Source of the DNA: Dipetalonema caudispina
Lineage: Eukaryota > Nematoda > Chromadorea > Rhabditida > Onchocercidae
DNA: 64,000 bases
NCBI GenBank assembly: GCA_013365325.1
Contig: JABVXV010000041.1
Location: 248,001 to 312,000 of the forward strand
Reading direction: 5' to 3'
Below are positions 26,223-41,200 of the stretch, in pieces; the stretch's first letter is position 1; each line of letters opens with the position of its first letter. The notes beneath the pieces were generated by a model. The model had not been told where the DNA came from. It worked only from the letters and a program-made list of their open reading frames with translations, and made no database searches. The translations under genes were made by a program, and so were the position numbers.

Positions 26223-29200
26223 TCATTCATAATTAGATTGCCAAAGAGCGACAGTTGTATCACTAAAAATACAGAAAAACATTGTAACCTTCCAGATCAT
26301 GATTTGACATAAAACATTCCTTCTATCATCCTCTCTGTTTCGTGCTCTTCTTATTTATGTTATTATAATACTGAGAAGAATACAGTATCACGGAATGTAC
26401 ACCACATAGTAATGGAAGTTAAAATGAAGCTTTGAATTATGAAAGTCATTCCCTATGGACTTTATACACACTGCAGATGGATGCAATCATTCAAGCAGAT
26501 TTATATTCTTTACTGACAAACGTCGCTAAGAATAAACATATTTATCAGCAGAAAATTTGTATATTTCAGATCCATTTGTCAGTTAAACGAAGTACGTGAG
26601 GAAAATGATCCATCGTTCAATAATGAAAAGTGGCAAAAATTACCTAGAAGCAGTAAAAAGAATGCCTGAATGGGTTGCCAATTCATTGATTGCTTCTTCA
26701 TGAGCATGAGAAATCTAAAAGTATAAGCAACAACAATCAACCTACAGGAAATTAGGTATTTCCAATATAAATTAAACAAACTTTTCAGAAAAGTAAGGTA
26801 CGGAAAGACATCAAGCAAAAAAAAGTAAAATGACCTGATCAACAAGACGTAATTTCCGTGTGCTCGTAATATCCCAAACTTTCACTCGACCTTCCTTACA
26901 AGCCGTAACTAATAAAGGCCTGTAAGTATCTAGAATACACATGGATTGAATCCATTTATTGTGTGCTTGCAATTCAATATGATCCCTCTTCATATCTTGC
27001 AATGAGAAGCGCATGATGTCCTGCAAAAAAAAGATCAAAATTTTCTTAAAAACTACAAAATATATCTACAATGTAAAGCTTTAGGTACTCAATTAGTTTG
27101 ATGGATACCTTGACAGGAAACATAGATGAACCTATCACATTTAAAAAACAACCAATTCACCACAAATGACAGAATAGAAGTGAAAGAATATTGCTATGAA
27201 GTTTGCAAGAAATTGGAATTGAAAAATCCAATCAGTTTCTGAATATCTCTGATCATAAAATCACACTAACCGTATCTCTAGAAGCAGAAAATACGGAATC
27301 ACCATAAGCAACAATGGATGTAACGCAATCATAATGAGCCGCTGAAAATTCATGCGAAGCTTCAAAAAGACCTAATCCATCGGCGTTGATTTCATACATT
27401 TTGACATAGTGATCACGAGAACCAGTGAAGATTTTCGGTTTTACACCACTCAAAAATCCAAGGCATGATACCTCTGATCTAAATTCCGTTTGTGTGAAAC
27501 ATTAACATCTTCAATAAGTTTGTAAAAGACAGACAAATGGTAACATTTCATCACTTCCCACCATGATTGCAGATTTCTGGAAGAAATTCTATGATAGTGT
27601 TAAATCCACATTTGAAAAATTTCAAAACTCAATAATGACTGCAAAATTATTTGAATCGTTAAAGTATGTTGCCTCGAGCCATGAGTCGCTGCCGACAAAC
27701 GACCGAATGGTGCAAATTTTTCCAAATTCCAAATACGAACATCACTGTTGAATGTTGTAAACATAAGCCTGCAAAGAAGTAATTCTACAGTCATTATCAC
27801 TACCTTTAATACATCAGTAAAAGTAAGACTGTTGCTTAAAAAAGGGTAACACTTCACTTGCAAAATGACAAATATTATGCTGACAGAATACTTACTTCCC
27901 CGTGTTGTCCAGTTCCAGCGCATTGATCATCGTTTCGGAAATGGGTAATACAGTTTGTCGAGGTGTATTCGCAGCCATAGTATCACCTGAACAGCACAAA
28001 AACTACGGATTTAACTTTCACGTAGAACAAAACGATAATCTACATCTGTTAGTGAAGTCTAACAATCAATGAAAACTTATTCCAAGAATGTAAAAATAAA
28101 AGTGTATTAAAACTAAAATTTAATTTTCACATACCCGCAGCTGCAAGACCTGACGAATGCAATGTACGTACACATTCTTCATTTCTCAAATCCCAAATAC
28201 GTACGAATGCCATAGACAAGGTCAAGGCTAGCTGGCTGGAGGGAATGAAGCGTACACATGAAACATTGTTCGGATGGTGACCAAACGTATATTTCTCAAC
28301 ACCTTTTTCCAAATCCCACACTTTCGCTGTTCTATCTTAAAATATACTATATAAACAAATACAATTTACAATGTTTTTGAAAGTCTTCTCTCCATTAAAG
28401 TTGACATCTTAATTGAGTAGTCTAAACCTCAGTAAAAAACTCTACCGTAAACCTTGTACAATTACCAAACCTTTTGAGCCGCTGATTACCATACTACCAT
28501 TAGTGTCTACCGATAGTACCGTTCTAGTATGTCCATCCAGGGTGTGTGTGCGTACAAGTAAACGTGAAGCTGTTACTTTATCACGAGTTCCTGTTAATGT
28601 CCGAGGAATATACGGTAATATACGACCGGATCTTCTGGAAAAAAGGAATCTTTTGAAAATAAAAAGAAAATAAAGGATTCTAACCCGAATTAAGCGTAAT
28701 TCTGAGTTATAAATCACTCTTTTGAAATCTCATTTAAAAAGCTGAAATACAGACCTTCTACTACCACGACCAGATGATGGTGACTCAGTGGAACCTCGAT
28801 CATCCAAATCCAGATCTATCAATTTCGTCACTTCATTTTTCGCCTCCATATCTACATCAAAACAAATAATAAGTTAATTTAGGAAATTTGAATTATTTAT
28901 TTTAATACTGGTAATAATTTCATTGTCAAATTAATGATTCATTTCAAAATGTTTATCATAATTTCTGCACTTTTCGTTTTCCTAAGTAATATATTGTTAC
29001 TTACCTACACTGCCCAGCTCTAAAAGTCGTCCTCCTTCAACAGAATGTTCTAGTGATCGCGCTTTCTCGATGATTTGTTGGTCCAAAGATGCAGTCTCTT
29101 CGTTGAGTTGTTCCAGATGCATTTTGTCAGTAACCTGACCTTGCAACGATTCCTTTAGCGGATACAGTAATTCACTTGGTGTAGCTGTACGGCGACGAAT

Positions 29201-32200
29201 CTTGTGCGTTGATGCAGATGGTGATACTGCAATCTTGTTTACTTCACCCAGAATGTTTCAGATAACCTTCATTAAATTGACGAGACAAGAATATGATATA
29301 AATTACCTTCACGTGAATCATCGCGTGAATCTTGTATTACTTGATTTGCATTCACCACTGACCTAATTTCTTCACTTTCTCGACATGGCGATGTATCCCT
29401 ACTACGATTTTGTTGTTCAGCGTCCTTAATGGAGTAGTTTCAGTTTCTGCTTAAATTTTAGCAACTGTACACATTTCTCGCATGCTTTTATGGATATTCA
29501 AAATAGGCTTACAAATCAAAGTTGAATTTGGAAATGCTAGAAAATAAATTTTTCCATTTTAATACTACGAAACTTTATAATTGAAATGAAGCAGTAAAAT
29601 TCCAGTACCATACTAACAGCAAATGATATCAGCACTAAAACTGAACTGATATATGTTCAAAATAATTGTAAAATCCATGCATTACGAAACAACGAACCAC
29701 TCACCCTTTTTACATCCTCTAATGCTCGATTCAAAATTACATCACTTAAAATTGATTCGTTTTGCAGTTCTTGAATCAGTGATTCTGCTTCCTGAGAGCA
29801 TCAATAAATATTACGGTCTCAAGAAACAAGTTGAGAAAAAAAGAACCAATGCATAGAAATATTTCAGTAAAAATACTTCCCAAATAAAAAATATTTAACT
29901 GTTCGACATCACATATAAAAAAGTAACCACATCCATATACACATGTAATTTGCATAAAATGGTTCCTTTCCAGAAAATGCCATTTCACCTGCATTCAGTT
30001 TAGAAAAAGGGAAGTTATTCCATTTCACCAAATAAGGATATAAAATGCTGTTAACTGACATCTGTTAAAAAGCTGTGTAAAACTATATACAATCCAGGAC
30101 GGAGATGCCCGCAAGGTCTGAAGAATTTCTGTTTCTGTAGTTATTGGATTGTCACAAAGTACTACCTTTCTTATTGTTGCCGCAAATGTTGGACATCTAA
30201 GGCAAACACTTTGACAGTCCAACATTTATGACAACAGCAACATTTACTCGGGCTAGTAAAATAAAACCTTCAATTTTTTTTGAAAAATAATGCCAAAAAA
30301 AGACACAAAAAAAACTAGCGCCTTTATTACTGGCAAAACCATACCAAGAAGATAAATTGTAAATATAAGCAGTTTAGCTCCATAAACTAAATATGTCTCC
30401 CTTGATTCTATTTTCAAAGACTTTCAAAAACAGTGATCAGATAGATTATTTGAGAAAACTAGTCAAGCATTATAGATCGAAAAGAATGACGCGGTTCGTT
30501 CAGAAGATTTCCGTTTAAAAGAGATTTCCCGAGTAAACAGTTGCTTAGGATAGTTCTATGTTAATGTAAACAACTTATTGGAGAATGAAGCAAAAAATTC
30601 ATATTTTCAATGTAAGAGTTCAGGATTTAAAGTTTGCATCAAATCCTTCAGAGATCTACATTAAACAGTTGCAACTCAGTTGTTATGCAGTGATCATTTC
30701 ACTTGTTTACCACCAATACCACAAGTGAGATGTTGGAATGATCGCAACAAGCTCATGTGAAATTCTCATGATTGTCATTATTCTTTGCTATAAAGTCTCT
30801 ATTCAATTCTTCGGTAGTCATGGTTCCCCACCATAAAGTTAGAATCCAACTAAATTCTGCACAGATAAATATTCAGAGATAAACACAAATCGACACATGA
30901 CATAGTTTTGAGTGTTTTCTAGGCACAGTGCTAATAATATGTGCAATATGACAGGTTTTAAAAGACCAAGCTGAATTACTCGTAACTCTGGATAATTTAT
31001 CAACTAATAGAAACAAGTTAAATTCCAACCTTTTTATCACTGATAGCTTTAGCTGCAATAAATCCTTGTTCCAAGCAAAAACCGAACAAGTGCTTGAGAA
31101 TAATTACTGCTTCGCCAATCGACGAACAATTTTTAATTTCCGTTTCGGCATCACGACAAGCTTCCGCATCCACCGTCCCCGAATCCTATAAATAGAAAGA
31201 AACAATTTTAAACAAGTGCTTACATAGGAACACTATATTACTAAATAGACAGGTTAAACATAGTGCTGATGCTGAAACTGTTAAAACTTAGAATGAAAGC
31301 AATCCTGGAGCAAGGAATTGCGCTGAAATTTTCAGAAATATGAAAGTTTGAAAACATGTATACTCTTTATCTTCTATGCAAACACAACAAATACATCTGA
31401 CAAAATAACGAGGTAAATAGTGAAACATGCACTGAGACAACGAAATAGAGATGAAAGCAGCAGTAAATGTTTACTCAGAAGGGTGCATATAAACGTGCCT
31501 TTTACTCACTTTCTTTTTCAATCAGGTGTTATTTTTCGAATTCTTCGAAATTTAACTTCATTAAAAGATCCCTTTTTTTATTCTGATTCATATGAATTAG
31601 AAAATACAAATATAAGATTATTCTGTAGAAGAGAGAAAATCACGATTTTAGGGTAATCAGGAAGAAGAAGGAATGGCTATAGTGGTTGAGTTCAATAAAT
31701 GAAAAACTGTCTTCAAGTTTAAGCTCATCTCATCCCATTTGATTAGTTGAGAACAAAACGTAGTTTTAAGAAGTGACTTCTAAGCATACTCACGACGCGA
31801 CGCAATTTTATAGGAAAAGTTACAGACGACACTGAACCAAGCTTTTTACGTCATGATTGATTCCAGACATAACTGTACATGTACATGTCATCATCCCCAC
31901 CTCAAATTTATGTTTCTCTGTATTTCCTGTTATCCACAGTTCGTTCATGATACCCTAGCTATTTTTCCCCTAAACCCTCTTCATTTTTATTACTATTATC
32001 CTTTTGCAAATGAATAAATTAATAATTGTGACGATAACGCAGCAACAAGTCCCTGCCAATTTCTGCGGTAATTACAGAAGAAGTTCAGAAACAGGAACGA
32101 AAAAATCTCGTTTTTTTTAAAACAACCAATCTTGACGATCTTCTAATTTTTTCCTCAAACAACTATATAAGACTCATGAAACCTGACAACATAACATACT

Positions 32201-35200
32201 AAGGATAATTCACTGTACATTCAAAGTTTGATAACGAACCAAGCACAGTATACACTAGAAAATGGGCCGTCTGCTCAGGTAATTATGACACCGAAATACT
32301 AACTAGCAAATTTCTACCTCTTTGGTTCTAATTCGCTTAAATGCTGCGAGAAATGGACAAATTTAATATACAGTTAAGGCTTGAAATCATTCTAATGAAG
32401 AAGTTTAATTTAAAATTCATCGTAGTGGTTTGATTTGCTTCATTTTAATTCGCGTCAACAAACTTTTAAACGAATTCGTTATGAATGTGCTTGCATGTGT
32501 GGCATTGGCGAAGTCAGCTAACCATGATTTCTTCGGTAGTCTTTTGTACCTAAATTTATTCCAAGAAGCTATTTCATCTTTATAGTTCATCTTCGGTCTT
32601 TTCTGCGGTACATAAAAGAATTGCCTGATAATCAATAAAGCTCAGAACTAATCGCATTCACAACTAATTTTCTTTCTCCACCGACAATAATTTCAAGCCC
32701 TCTTCAATTGTTTTCGCCTCCCTCCTTCATTTCTGTTGCTGCTGTTGCAGAAGCATCATTCAAAACAAGAGGAAACCAAACCTTCCTGAATTAAAAGTCT
32801 TCACGTTTTTTTGAATGAAGTAATGGTAAAAAAATCTCAACTCTTTCGTACTCTTGTAGAACCTTGTATATATATTTCGTTATATGTAAACGAGATTTTC
32901 TTTATCGGAAGTTTTTCAGAGTTCTTAAAGAAAAACAAACATGGGACAGTTATCCTTCATTCCTTGCAACCTAGATTACATGCATTTTTTTAAACAGTTT
33001 TATTGGGCTTTTAAAGCTCGATTTTGTGCTCTCATTTTTCAATGAATTCTTGAGTTTGCATTACCTAATTAAGATTAATAGTTCCCTCCCTATTCTCTAC
33101 GTTTTTTAAATAAAAATTATTGATTCAAAAAGTACGGGAATTAGAAGAGAAATTATTCAAATGTTTATGGAAAACTCGAATATCATCAGAATTCAGGTTA
33201 TTTCCCCAATTCAGATTAAACCATTAACTTTAGTTTTCATCCTCAGTAACTGGCAGTCCACTAGAAAACTAATTCTGTTGTCGACTTGAAACAGAATTTG
33301 TTTTCTCCACACTTCTAGATCAAACAGGCGGGAAAGTAACCTAAAAAGGTAATTAGCATAATATTTAATGTTCCTAAACTGAAATATGTATCATCACTGT
33401 GTATAACCAGTGGTGATACAGTTTAAAAGAACATTAATTAAAATTAAAAACAGTAACTTCTCCTGCATTTTAGAAAACATATATATTTGGCATTTACAAC
33501 TTCTGCGGTCTAAAAAGTATTTTTCTGAAACATTCCATTCGATGACATTTACTCTTTAAATTTTCCAAAAAAATTTTTATGAACTCATTATTCTATTTAT
33601 GAGGACATAAAATCTTTATAAGTACTCAAGTTTCGAAAGTGTCACTTTATTTCCATTCTATTCGCCGACTTCTTAATTTTTTCAAATCTGTTTCACTTGA
33701 ACCTTTTTTTTCACTTGCAATTATTCATGCCATGAATTCTCTATCTTCTGCTATTAATTGACAATTTCTGCTACAAAAATTTCTATATCTATAGGGTTCG
33801 GTAATGGCGATATCCATTTCAGTTATTCCGGAAAAACCTATCAAAGTCTGGGATTAAATAGTTTTAGCTGTATGAGGCATATCATGTTACTAACTATGCC
33901 AGAAGAAAATATAGAAATAATAGATAATTCACATCTCGCCTTTTCCCTGTAAACTAATTATTACCATTGCTGTAACTTGGTTCAATCATCCTTTCATTCT
34001 CTTTTACTTTCAATACACTCCATTTCATCAAAATTTCTCCCTGCATGGATTTCGAAAACTACAACTGTCAGTAAAGGTGAATAAGAAAGAGGAAGCGAAG
34101 TAGTGAAGGGATGTTCTTTAACATTCCTGCCAATTATTCGAGCTGCTGATGGAAAAAGAAAGCTCCCAACTGTAATGGTGTCAATAATTAGTTCAACAAA
34201 GCTACTTGATATATAAGTTGTCTTAATAAATAGCACTGAAGAGAATAAGACAAGTAATAGCACTATGGATTAATTCAGCATTATGGAATACACTGAATAA
34301 GCTGTTGCGATCCATAACAGAGAATCTCGTCCTTTTTCTTTCCCTAGTGACTAAAACTTCTCCAACAGCATTGATTTAAATGGTCTATTGTTAAAGATAA
34401 AAATCAATCCGGAGTACTTCAAGAGTGAATGGACCCTTATTAAACCCTTCATATACTTTTTTACATTCATATGTTAGTGAGTATTGAGTAAATACTTGTA
34501 AATACGGTGTTATTAAAACAATGTCCTTAGACAGCGCACATAAACGAATCCAGTGAATAAAGATAATTGTTGCTATCTCATCCCACTGAGTTAACAGTGT
34601 TTATATTCTCTATTTTAAATATTTTTTTTTAATCATTCAATTAGCTTTCATCTAATTTACTGATAACTTACAAGAGTTGACAGCAACTTTTTAATGATAT
34701 TTCCTTAGTCATCGTTACAGAAGATAGCTGTTCTTTTTCAAAATAAAAGTTAAACTATTAAAATGGATGTTCACTAGATTGAAAGACCCGCTTATGACGC
34801 TGACTTGGTAATTGAGAAAAGACAAATGAAATGGGAAGGAAAGGAAGGTACAAGAATAACGAACGAACTTCTATAACTATATCTTCTACTACAACTATAA
34901 ATAGTAAATGACTAATTATAAACGATCAACGAACTACTTACTACAAACAGTGGCATTATTTATTTAAAATAAATGAACTCTTGTTCGACGACAAATCTAT
35001 CAAAGACTAATCGAAGCAATATTTCCTTCTAGCATATCATCCAGCATTCCAATTCAGTACAGTTTAATTCTTTGACAACTTGTTCAGTTAAACAGTTCTA
35101 TTTTTTTTTTTTATTTTGCTTTCTTTTCCTTTCCATTTACTATACTATTTAACCAACTAAAAAGTGCTTGACTAAAATGAATTTCCGCCCTTGAGGGATC

Positions 35201-38200
35201 AAATCTTCTCCTCAGTCTCGAATGATTGTGGCACCTTCCTTACTCTTGTTGTAACCCCTTTTACATATCAATTTCAAGTATCTCCTCTATCAATTAAAAA
35301 AGAAAATCAGCTCGATTTTTTTAAGGCTTATCGATTTGATAATACTATTTTTCTCATTCTTTCTGTCTTCCACAAACAAAGAGATTAATGATATTGTAGT
35401 TTTCAACCAAATTTTCCCACAATGAAACTTCGATGAATGCATGAACATAGTGCATGTAAATGAGTATGTTCTAACGATAGTGTATGCTAGGATGTTATAG
35501 CGATGTACTCCGAAAAACAATTACTAACAGGATGGAAGGAATGTTTCTTGCAAATTTTGCATTATTCAACGAAGTTCCTCGAAATGGAACTTGACAGGTT
35601 TTCGAGTTATGGTAATCCATTTTTACTGAATATGATGTAATCTTAGTATCACTTTGTTTCAAATTGAATTGTTCTGGTATTTTACTGACAAATCCTACTC
35701 TTTCGAGAGGAAAAAAAGAACCTTTATTTCCTCTCTAATTTCTGAGTTGAATCAAAGAGCCGGTAGAAAGTAGCAAGAAACGAAATTAGAAGATCTACAT
35801 ATACTTCATTTAATAAGAAATGAAGTAACATAAGAATAAAACTTTGAAGTTCTTCCTAACTTTTACGAATTGATGACATAAATTCATTTCATGTAATTAG
35901 AAACGATTCCTTAGCAAAATCGCACAACTTTCCTCCCTTCTCATCATATTTGGAAATGTTGGTATATCTTGTTTTTTTTTCAAAACTTGATTTTCGGTGT
36001 AGACCATTCCATCATCCCCTGCTTTTCTTCGGATTACGCAGCAATTGAGACCAAAAAATATGCATAAATTATGGGAAAAAGCACATTTCAATTATGATAA
36101 AATGTCAACTACAGTGCGTGATTCGACCAATACGTAACTTTATCTAATCTGGGTTGATTTGGCTTTTGTGTTCTCAGTTCGTAAAAACGCAAAACTATTC
36201 TACAAAAAGCGAAGCGTTGAACTCTTCGTACTAAAAAGAAACAGAGGTTCCTCTACTTTTTTTCAGAAGTAGGAGTTTAGCGAAACTTTGAATAAGATCA
36301 GGTTCAGCATATAAGAATCGATAAATGACTATATATATATAAGCCTAATTAGGCCAAACATATGAGACTAGTAAAGAAAAGTGTGCAAATGCTGCAGATG
36401 CTAAGGTTTTAGTTAAGGAAGTGCGAAGGAGAAACCAAGCATCAAACCAAATTATGAAAAGCTGACCTCCGTAAGGTTAATGCTTTATAGTAACAAAATA
36501 ACTCGAAACGCACTTTTCACGAGCTATCTGTTACTTAAGTGACAAATTTTGATCCCAACAAAGGTCATTTTTAAAAACAAAATAAAATCTGTAAACACAA
36601 AAAAAACAAGAGTACTCATATCACTCAACAGCATTTTCGTTTTGTTTTCCTCCATACATTTCCCAACAGTTACATAATCTTCCATTTAAGCATAAAAATT
36701 TGGGTTTCCTTAGTAAAAAAGCGTATTTTGCCGTAAATATATAGTTCTAGCATTTAATTTCTGAATTCCAGTTGATTCGCAGTAATATTCGATTGAAAAG
36801 ATCTCCGGTTCTACCTGTGAAAAAGGGATTCCTTGATTACGCGTTTCTGTGGAAAAGATAACTAGTCTGAATGCTATCTGGTTTTAATGTATGCATTTTG
36901 AACCCTTCAAACCTTGAGGAAACATACAACAGTTTTGCTTCACTTACGAGGACTTAGTTTGAATTTGAGGTTGACTATTACCTTGAACTTTTAGTTGCAT
37001 TATTTTGCTTTTAGTTTAGCTATAAATACATTTTTCTGAACTATTTTCGAGTAAAATGGATCTAAATCAACAAAATTCCATTTAACTAAAAAGGTTAGGC
37101 TGTATTCTAAATTCACTATAGTCTGATGCGCGCAAAAAGGAAATGTCCTTTTCATAAGTGCTAGTATAATGATATATTAAAATGGTCCCGTTTTTCAAAA
37201 TGTTAATAGGAAAATCAGCAGGCACAAGTTATGTATGAATAAAGAGGATGAAAAAGCATATTTAGGTGAAAGAGAAGCTGAGCAGCCCAACGGTCGTTGC
37301 AAGCGTCAAAAACTGGATATTTACGTCGCCTTATTTTCATTCCCTTTCAAAAGTAAGAAATTTCTCCTTAAAATTCTGCTACTTCGCTATATTTTCGTGA
37401 TGTACTTTAACCTTACTAAATCTTTCTGAAACAGTAAAAAAAGATTTAGTAAATTAAATTTAATTTTAGAGAAAAATCTGTAACTCCCATGTCTGAAAAT
37501 ATATTTTAAAACTAATTTAACCTGCAATCCGTCACAGTATTCACTATGGCGGTAACATGAGGTAAGTAAGAAACTTTATGTAAGCTCATTACTCAATCGT
37601 AAGTCATTTTTTTTAATGGAAGTCAAGTAGATTAGCTACAATTACAAAATCTATCTCTGACATCTTTTTGCTTATCTAATTCTCCAAAGTAATATAAAGA
37701 TACAGTAAGAGTACTGCTTTTTTTGGGGTAAAGACAGGAAAAAAGATGCTCAGAATAGTATGGTTTAGTAATCGCCCTAATTGTTATTGAACTATTCACC
37801 GGAATGTGTTGCAATATGAGTTTGTTACACAGAATCTTGCTTGGGCATGCTCGACATATCTATATCATGTTTTTAAATAGGAAAAAAAAAAACCATCTCA
37901 AGTTAACCATCGAATCCTAACCTATTCAAAGCGACGGTCAAATAGACTTTTGTCGATTTGTATCGAAAAAATCACTTAGGTTGAACCAATTGCTATTACT
38001 AACAATCGACAAAAATAAGCGGTGAAAAGCGATTGAAACTGAACTAAGTACTACAATCTGGATCTGGGAATGAAACGAGTAATAGTGTTAAGATCAGCAG
38101 GACGGATGAATGATGTCACAAGTACTTTATAATGACTTAGTTCTAGTATGAAGAAAGAATGAGAGAAAGTCCGAATACAGGAAAGTGGTGGAGGTATAGA

Positions 38201-41200
38201 GCAAGTACCGGATTTCCCCCTGGTATTGGTGTTGTTGCATGCTGATGAAATGAAATGACATAAATTCCAAACAATTTAAATTTCTCTTACAAGCTCCATT
38301 ACATATCCTCTAGCGCTTCCGGAGGAGTGGAATGAGGAAGAGATAGAGAAAATGGAGACGAAAAGAAAAGAGAGGAAAACACTGAAAAGTATTGGTCTGG
38401 TCTTACCACGGTTATTTCTTTTGACTGCTAGCTCGAAGTGCTCCTTTTCATTAAAGACACCGACTAATTCTTCTTTTCTAAACCCTCATCTAAATTGAAA
38501 TTAAGGAAAATTTTTTTTTTCATTACTTGGGATTTTCATCGATTTAAAAATAAATTGCTTTAAAGTTATAAAAACAACGCATTACTGCTTAACAACACAT
38601 TCTTCTTTCTTGAAGAAGACCCTCTCCCATCATTTTTTAAATGTTTATTCACTATCCTCATCGCTTCTCAGGACTTGCTTAAAATATATATTTGAAGTGC
38701 CAGTTTAAGTCCTTGATCATAAATTTTATCCATGTGTTCACAGAGCTCTCCGTTTCATGATTGATTAAGTCCCATATGTGTCAAAAACAAGAAAACATTC
38801 TAAGCCGCCTGAAAAAATGTGGGCCGGAAATGACCTTAGCAATTTTGTCTTGCAAATCGCTGCTACACTGTACAATGCTTTTGGTATCCTCGATGAATTT
38901 CTGATAAGGAATCTTTTCTTTAAGTACTGGTCACTGATTAAAAGCCTGAAAGACTTTTACCATATGTTTCTAATACTTGTAGTATTAACACGGATAAATT
39001 TTCTTCTACTGTTTCATTTATATTTACGATAATTAAAGTAGTTTTATTTAGCTGAAGATAAAGATTTCTCATTTTACCTGCCTGGAAATCCCCTGCTAGA
39101 AAATGGTACCGAGCAACAAACTGAAGATTTCCATAGACTAGTTAGTTTTTTATTACAAATGTATTGAGACAAATTTCAATACTATTCCTTCGTATATATA
39201 TATATATATATCCATTACACATCATACATAAAAAAGTCTTGTAAGACCACTCAATCATTCATTCATCAACAAAAAATCCCAAACCATATGCAAAAAAAAT
39301 GTGAATCTTCTGGACATGTGGGGAAATGGTGCATTCTCGATTCCCGACTTTCCAGGGAAACTGCGTTTACTTCCTTCTCCTTTAACTCACACATTTTAAG
39401 AAAATGTGCATTTGGTCTTTTTATTAGTGTTTGTTGACCACAACTTCAACTAAGGAAACTTAGAATATCAACCCTGTAAGATAAGTAGTTCCGCTATACT
39501 CATGCTCGAAAAAATAGTAAAATCCCAATAATTTATTAAAAAGTTATGTGTTTTTCTTGAATTTCCCGGTCTCCTCATTGTTGAATATATTCTCAATCAA
39601 TCTTTTCCAAATTTTCCGAAATCTGAAATACTGCGGGAGTGTAACCTAACCAGTGATATGTCAGAAAATAGTGAACTCCTTATTTACCTTAAAGGATGGA
39701 AAAAGATATACTATGACTTAAGCAACCAAAAACATAAAAATTGTTCACGATCGTAATATCCCAAAAAGACCTGGCAGATTCCGGTTAATTCTTTCATTGT
39801 TCAGTAATAAGGAGGTCAAAAGAAAAGTTGAGCGACTTGAAAAGTGGGTTTTCTACTAAATATCTATCATCTGGTATATGAAAACCTACCGCTACAGAAA
39901 AGTTGGGGATTATGCAACAAGGTCGAGAGCTGAACAGGTGCAGATTATGTTTTGTGTTGTTGAATATTAACTCTTGTATAAATGTCGCACATAGGTTGCT
40001 GGGTCTATTCTATTACATATAAATCTTTTCTTCGCATCCGTTAGTATGGGACATCAAAAAAAAAAAGAAAATAATAGCAATTGCAGATGTATTTGAAGTG
40101 AGATCATCACGAACAACAGCAAACACCCCCTTATGTCCCAAGAATACCGAAGATCCAGTATTCCAGTGAAAGTAACTTAATTACTTTTTTCCTCGTTCTG
40201 AAATCAACCGTTTAAAAAGTTTAAATGCTATCAAAACCAAACCTGTGTACAATCTTTCCAAAGTGTCCTACATCTACTTCACTCAAAATTTAGTTATGCT
40301 CGAACTTCTTTTAGATGTTAAAATTAGTGATCCAATATCGTCACAGTACTATTCAAAAAATCCAGAAATAAACTGATAATTTTTCTACAGATCCAGAAGA
40401 AATTTCTCTTCCTATAACTAATAAACATTTAGTGACTTTAATCATTTCACTCTTGTTTGTTCTAGCAAAGCTATTGTGGGGAAGGACGTGGCAGTTATTG
40501 CAGCGGAAGCATAAAAGTACCACTTCAAGGTGCAATCAGCACACAGAAACGAACAAGCAGAACTTCGCTGGGCGGACAGGTTATTTTTTGAACAATTTTA
40601 CCATCAATTCGCAAAAAAGTTTAGTTCTTTATTTAACTGGTGAAACATATAACTCAGATAGTATTTCCTGGTTGTGCCGAACTCTTTTTTCTATCCATTA
40701 ACTAAAAACTTCGAGGTCAAGTTTGAAGTACAATTCAACCTCTAAATTGTATTGAAGTTCTGGCCCAGCCAAAAGACAGAATTAAATCTCGGAACCGGAG
40801 TGAAATTTTTTTTAGTCTAAAAGAAAAATGGAATCCCTATTTCAAATGAACTTCTCTATTTTCCCATACTAAACGATATTACTCGATCTTTTAAGCTTTT
40901 CCTCTGCATGATTGGATCACTGCTCAGCTTCAGCATATGTATATGGTTAACAGTGTTCAGTCAGGATGTTCAGTGGAGAAGATTGCTATTTGCTGGCGGT
41001 GCTGCATTGTGTGCCTTGCTTTTTGCTGTACTTGCAGCACAGACAATGCGAAAGGCTAAACAGTTCATTCTTTTTTCATAACTTTCATCCGAAAACCTAT
41101 TGAAATATGCTTCATCGTGCTTCGAAGTTAACCAACCCAATTTCGGTTTGTTATTTAATATTCCATAAGGAAACCCTACTGAATAGAAAAAATGAGTTTT

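Noticed and set aside
26020..26226. 68-codon minus-strand frame just after the klp-12 stop
   Set aside because: It overlaps the stop in another frame and lies in the 3'UTR without homology or splice signals.
36343..36354. Perfect palindrome gcctaattaggc in the klp-12 intron
   Set aside because: A single 12-mer palindrome in AT-rich DNA is expected by chance and has no neighbours of the same kind.
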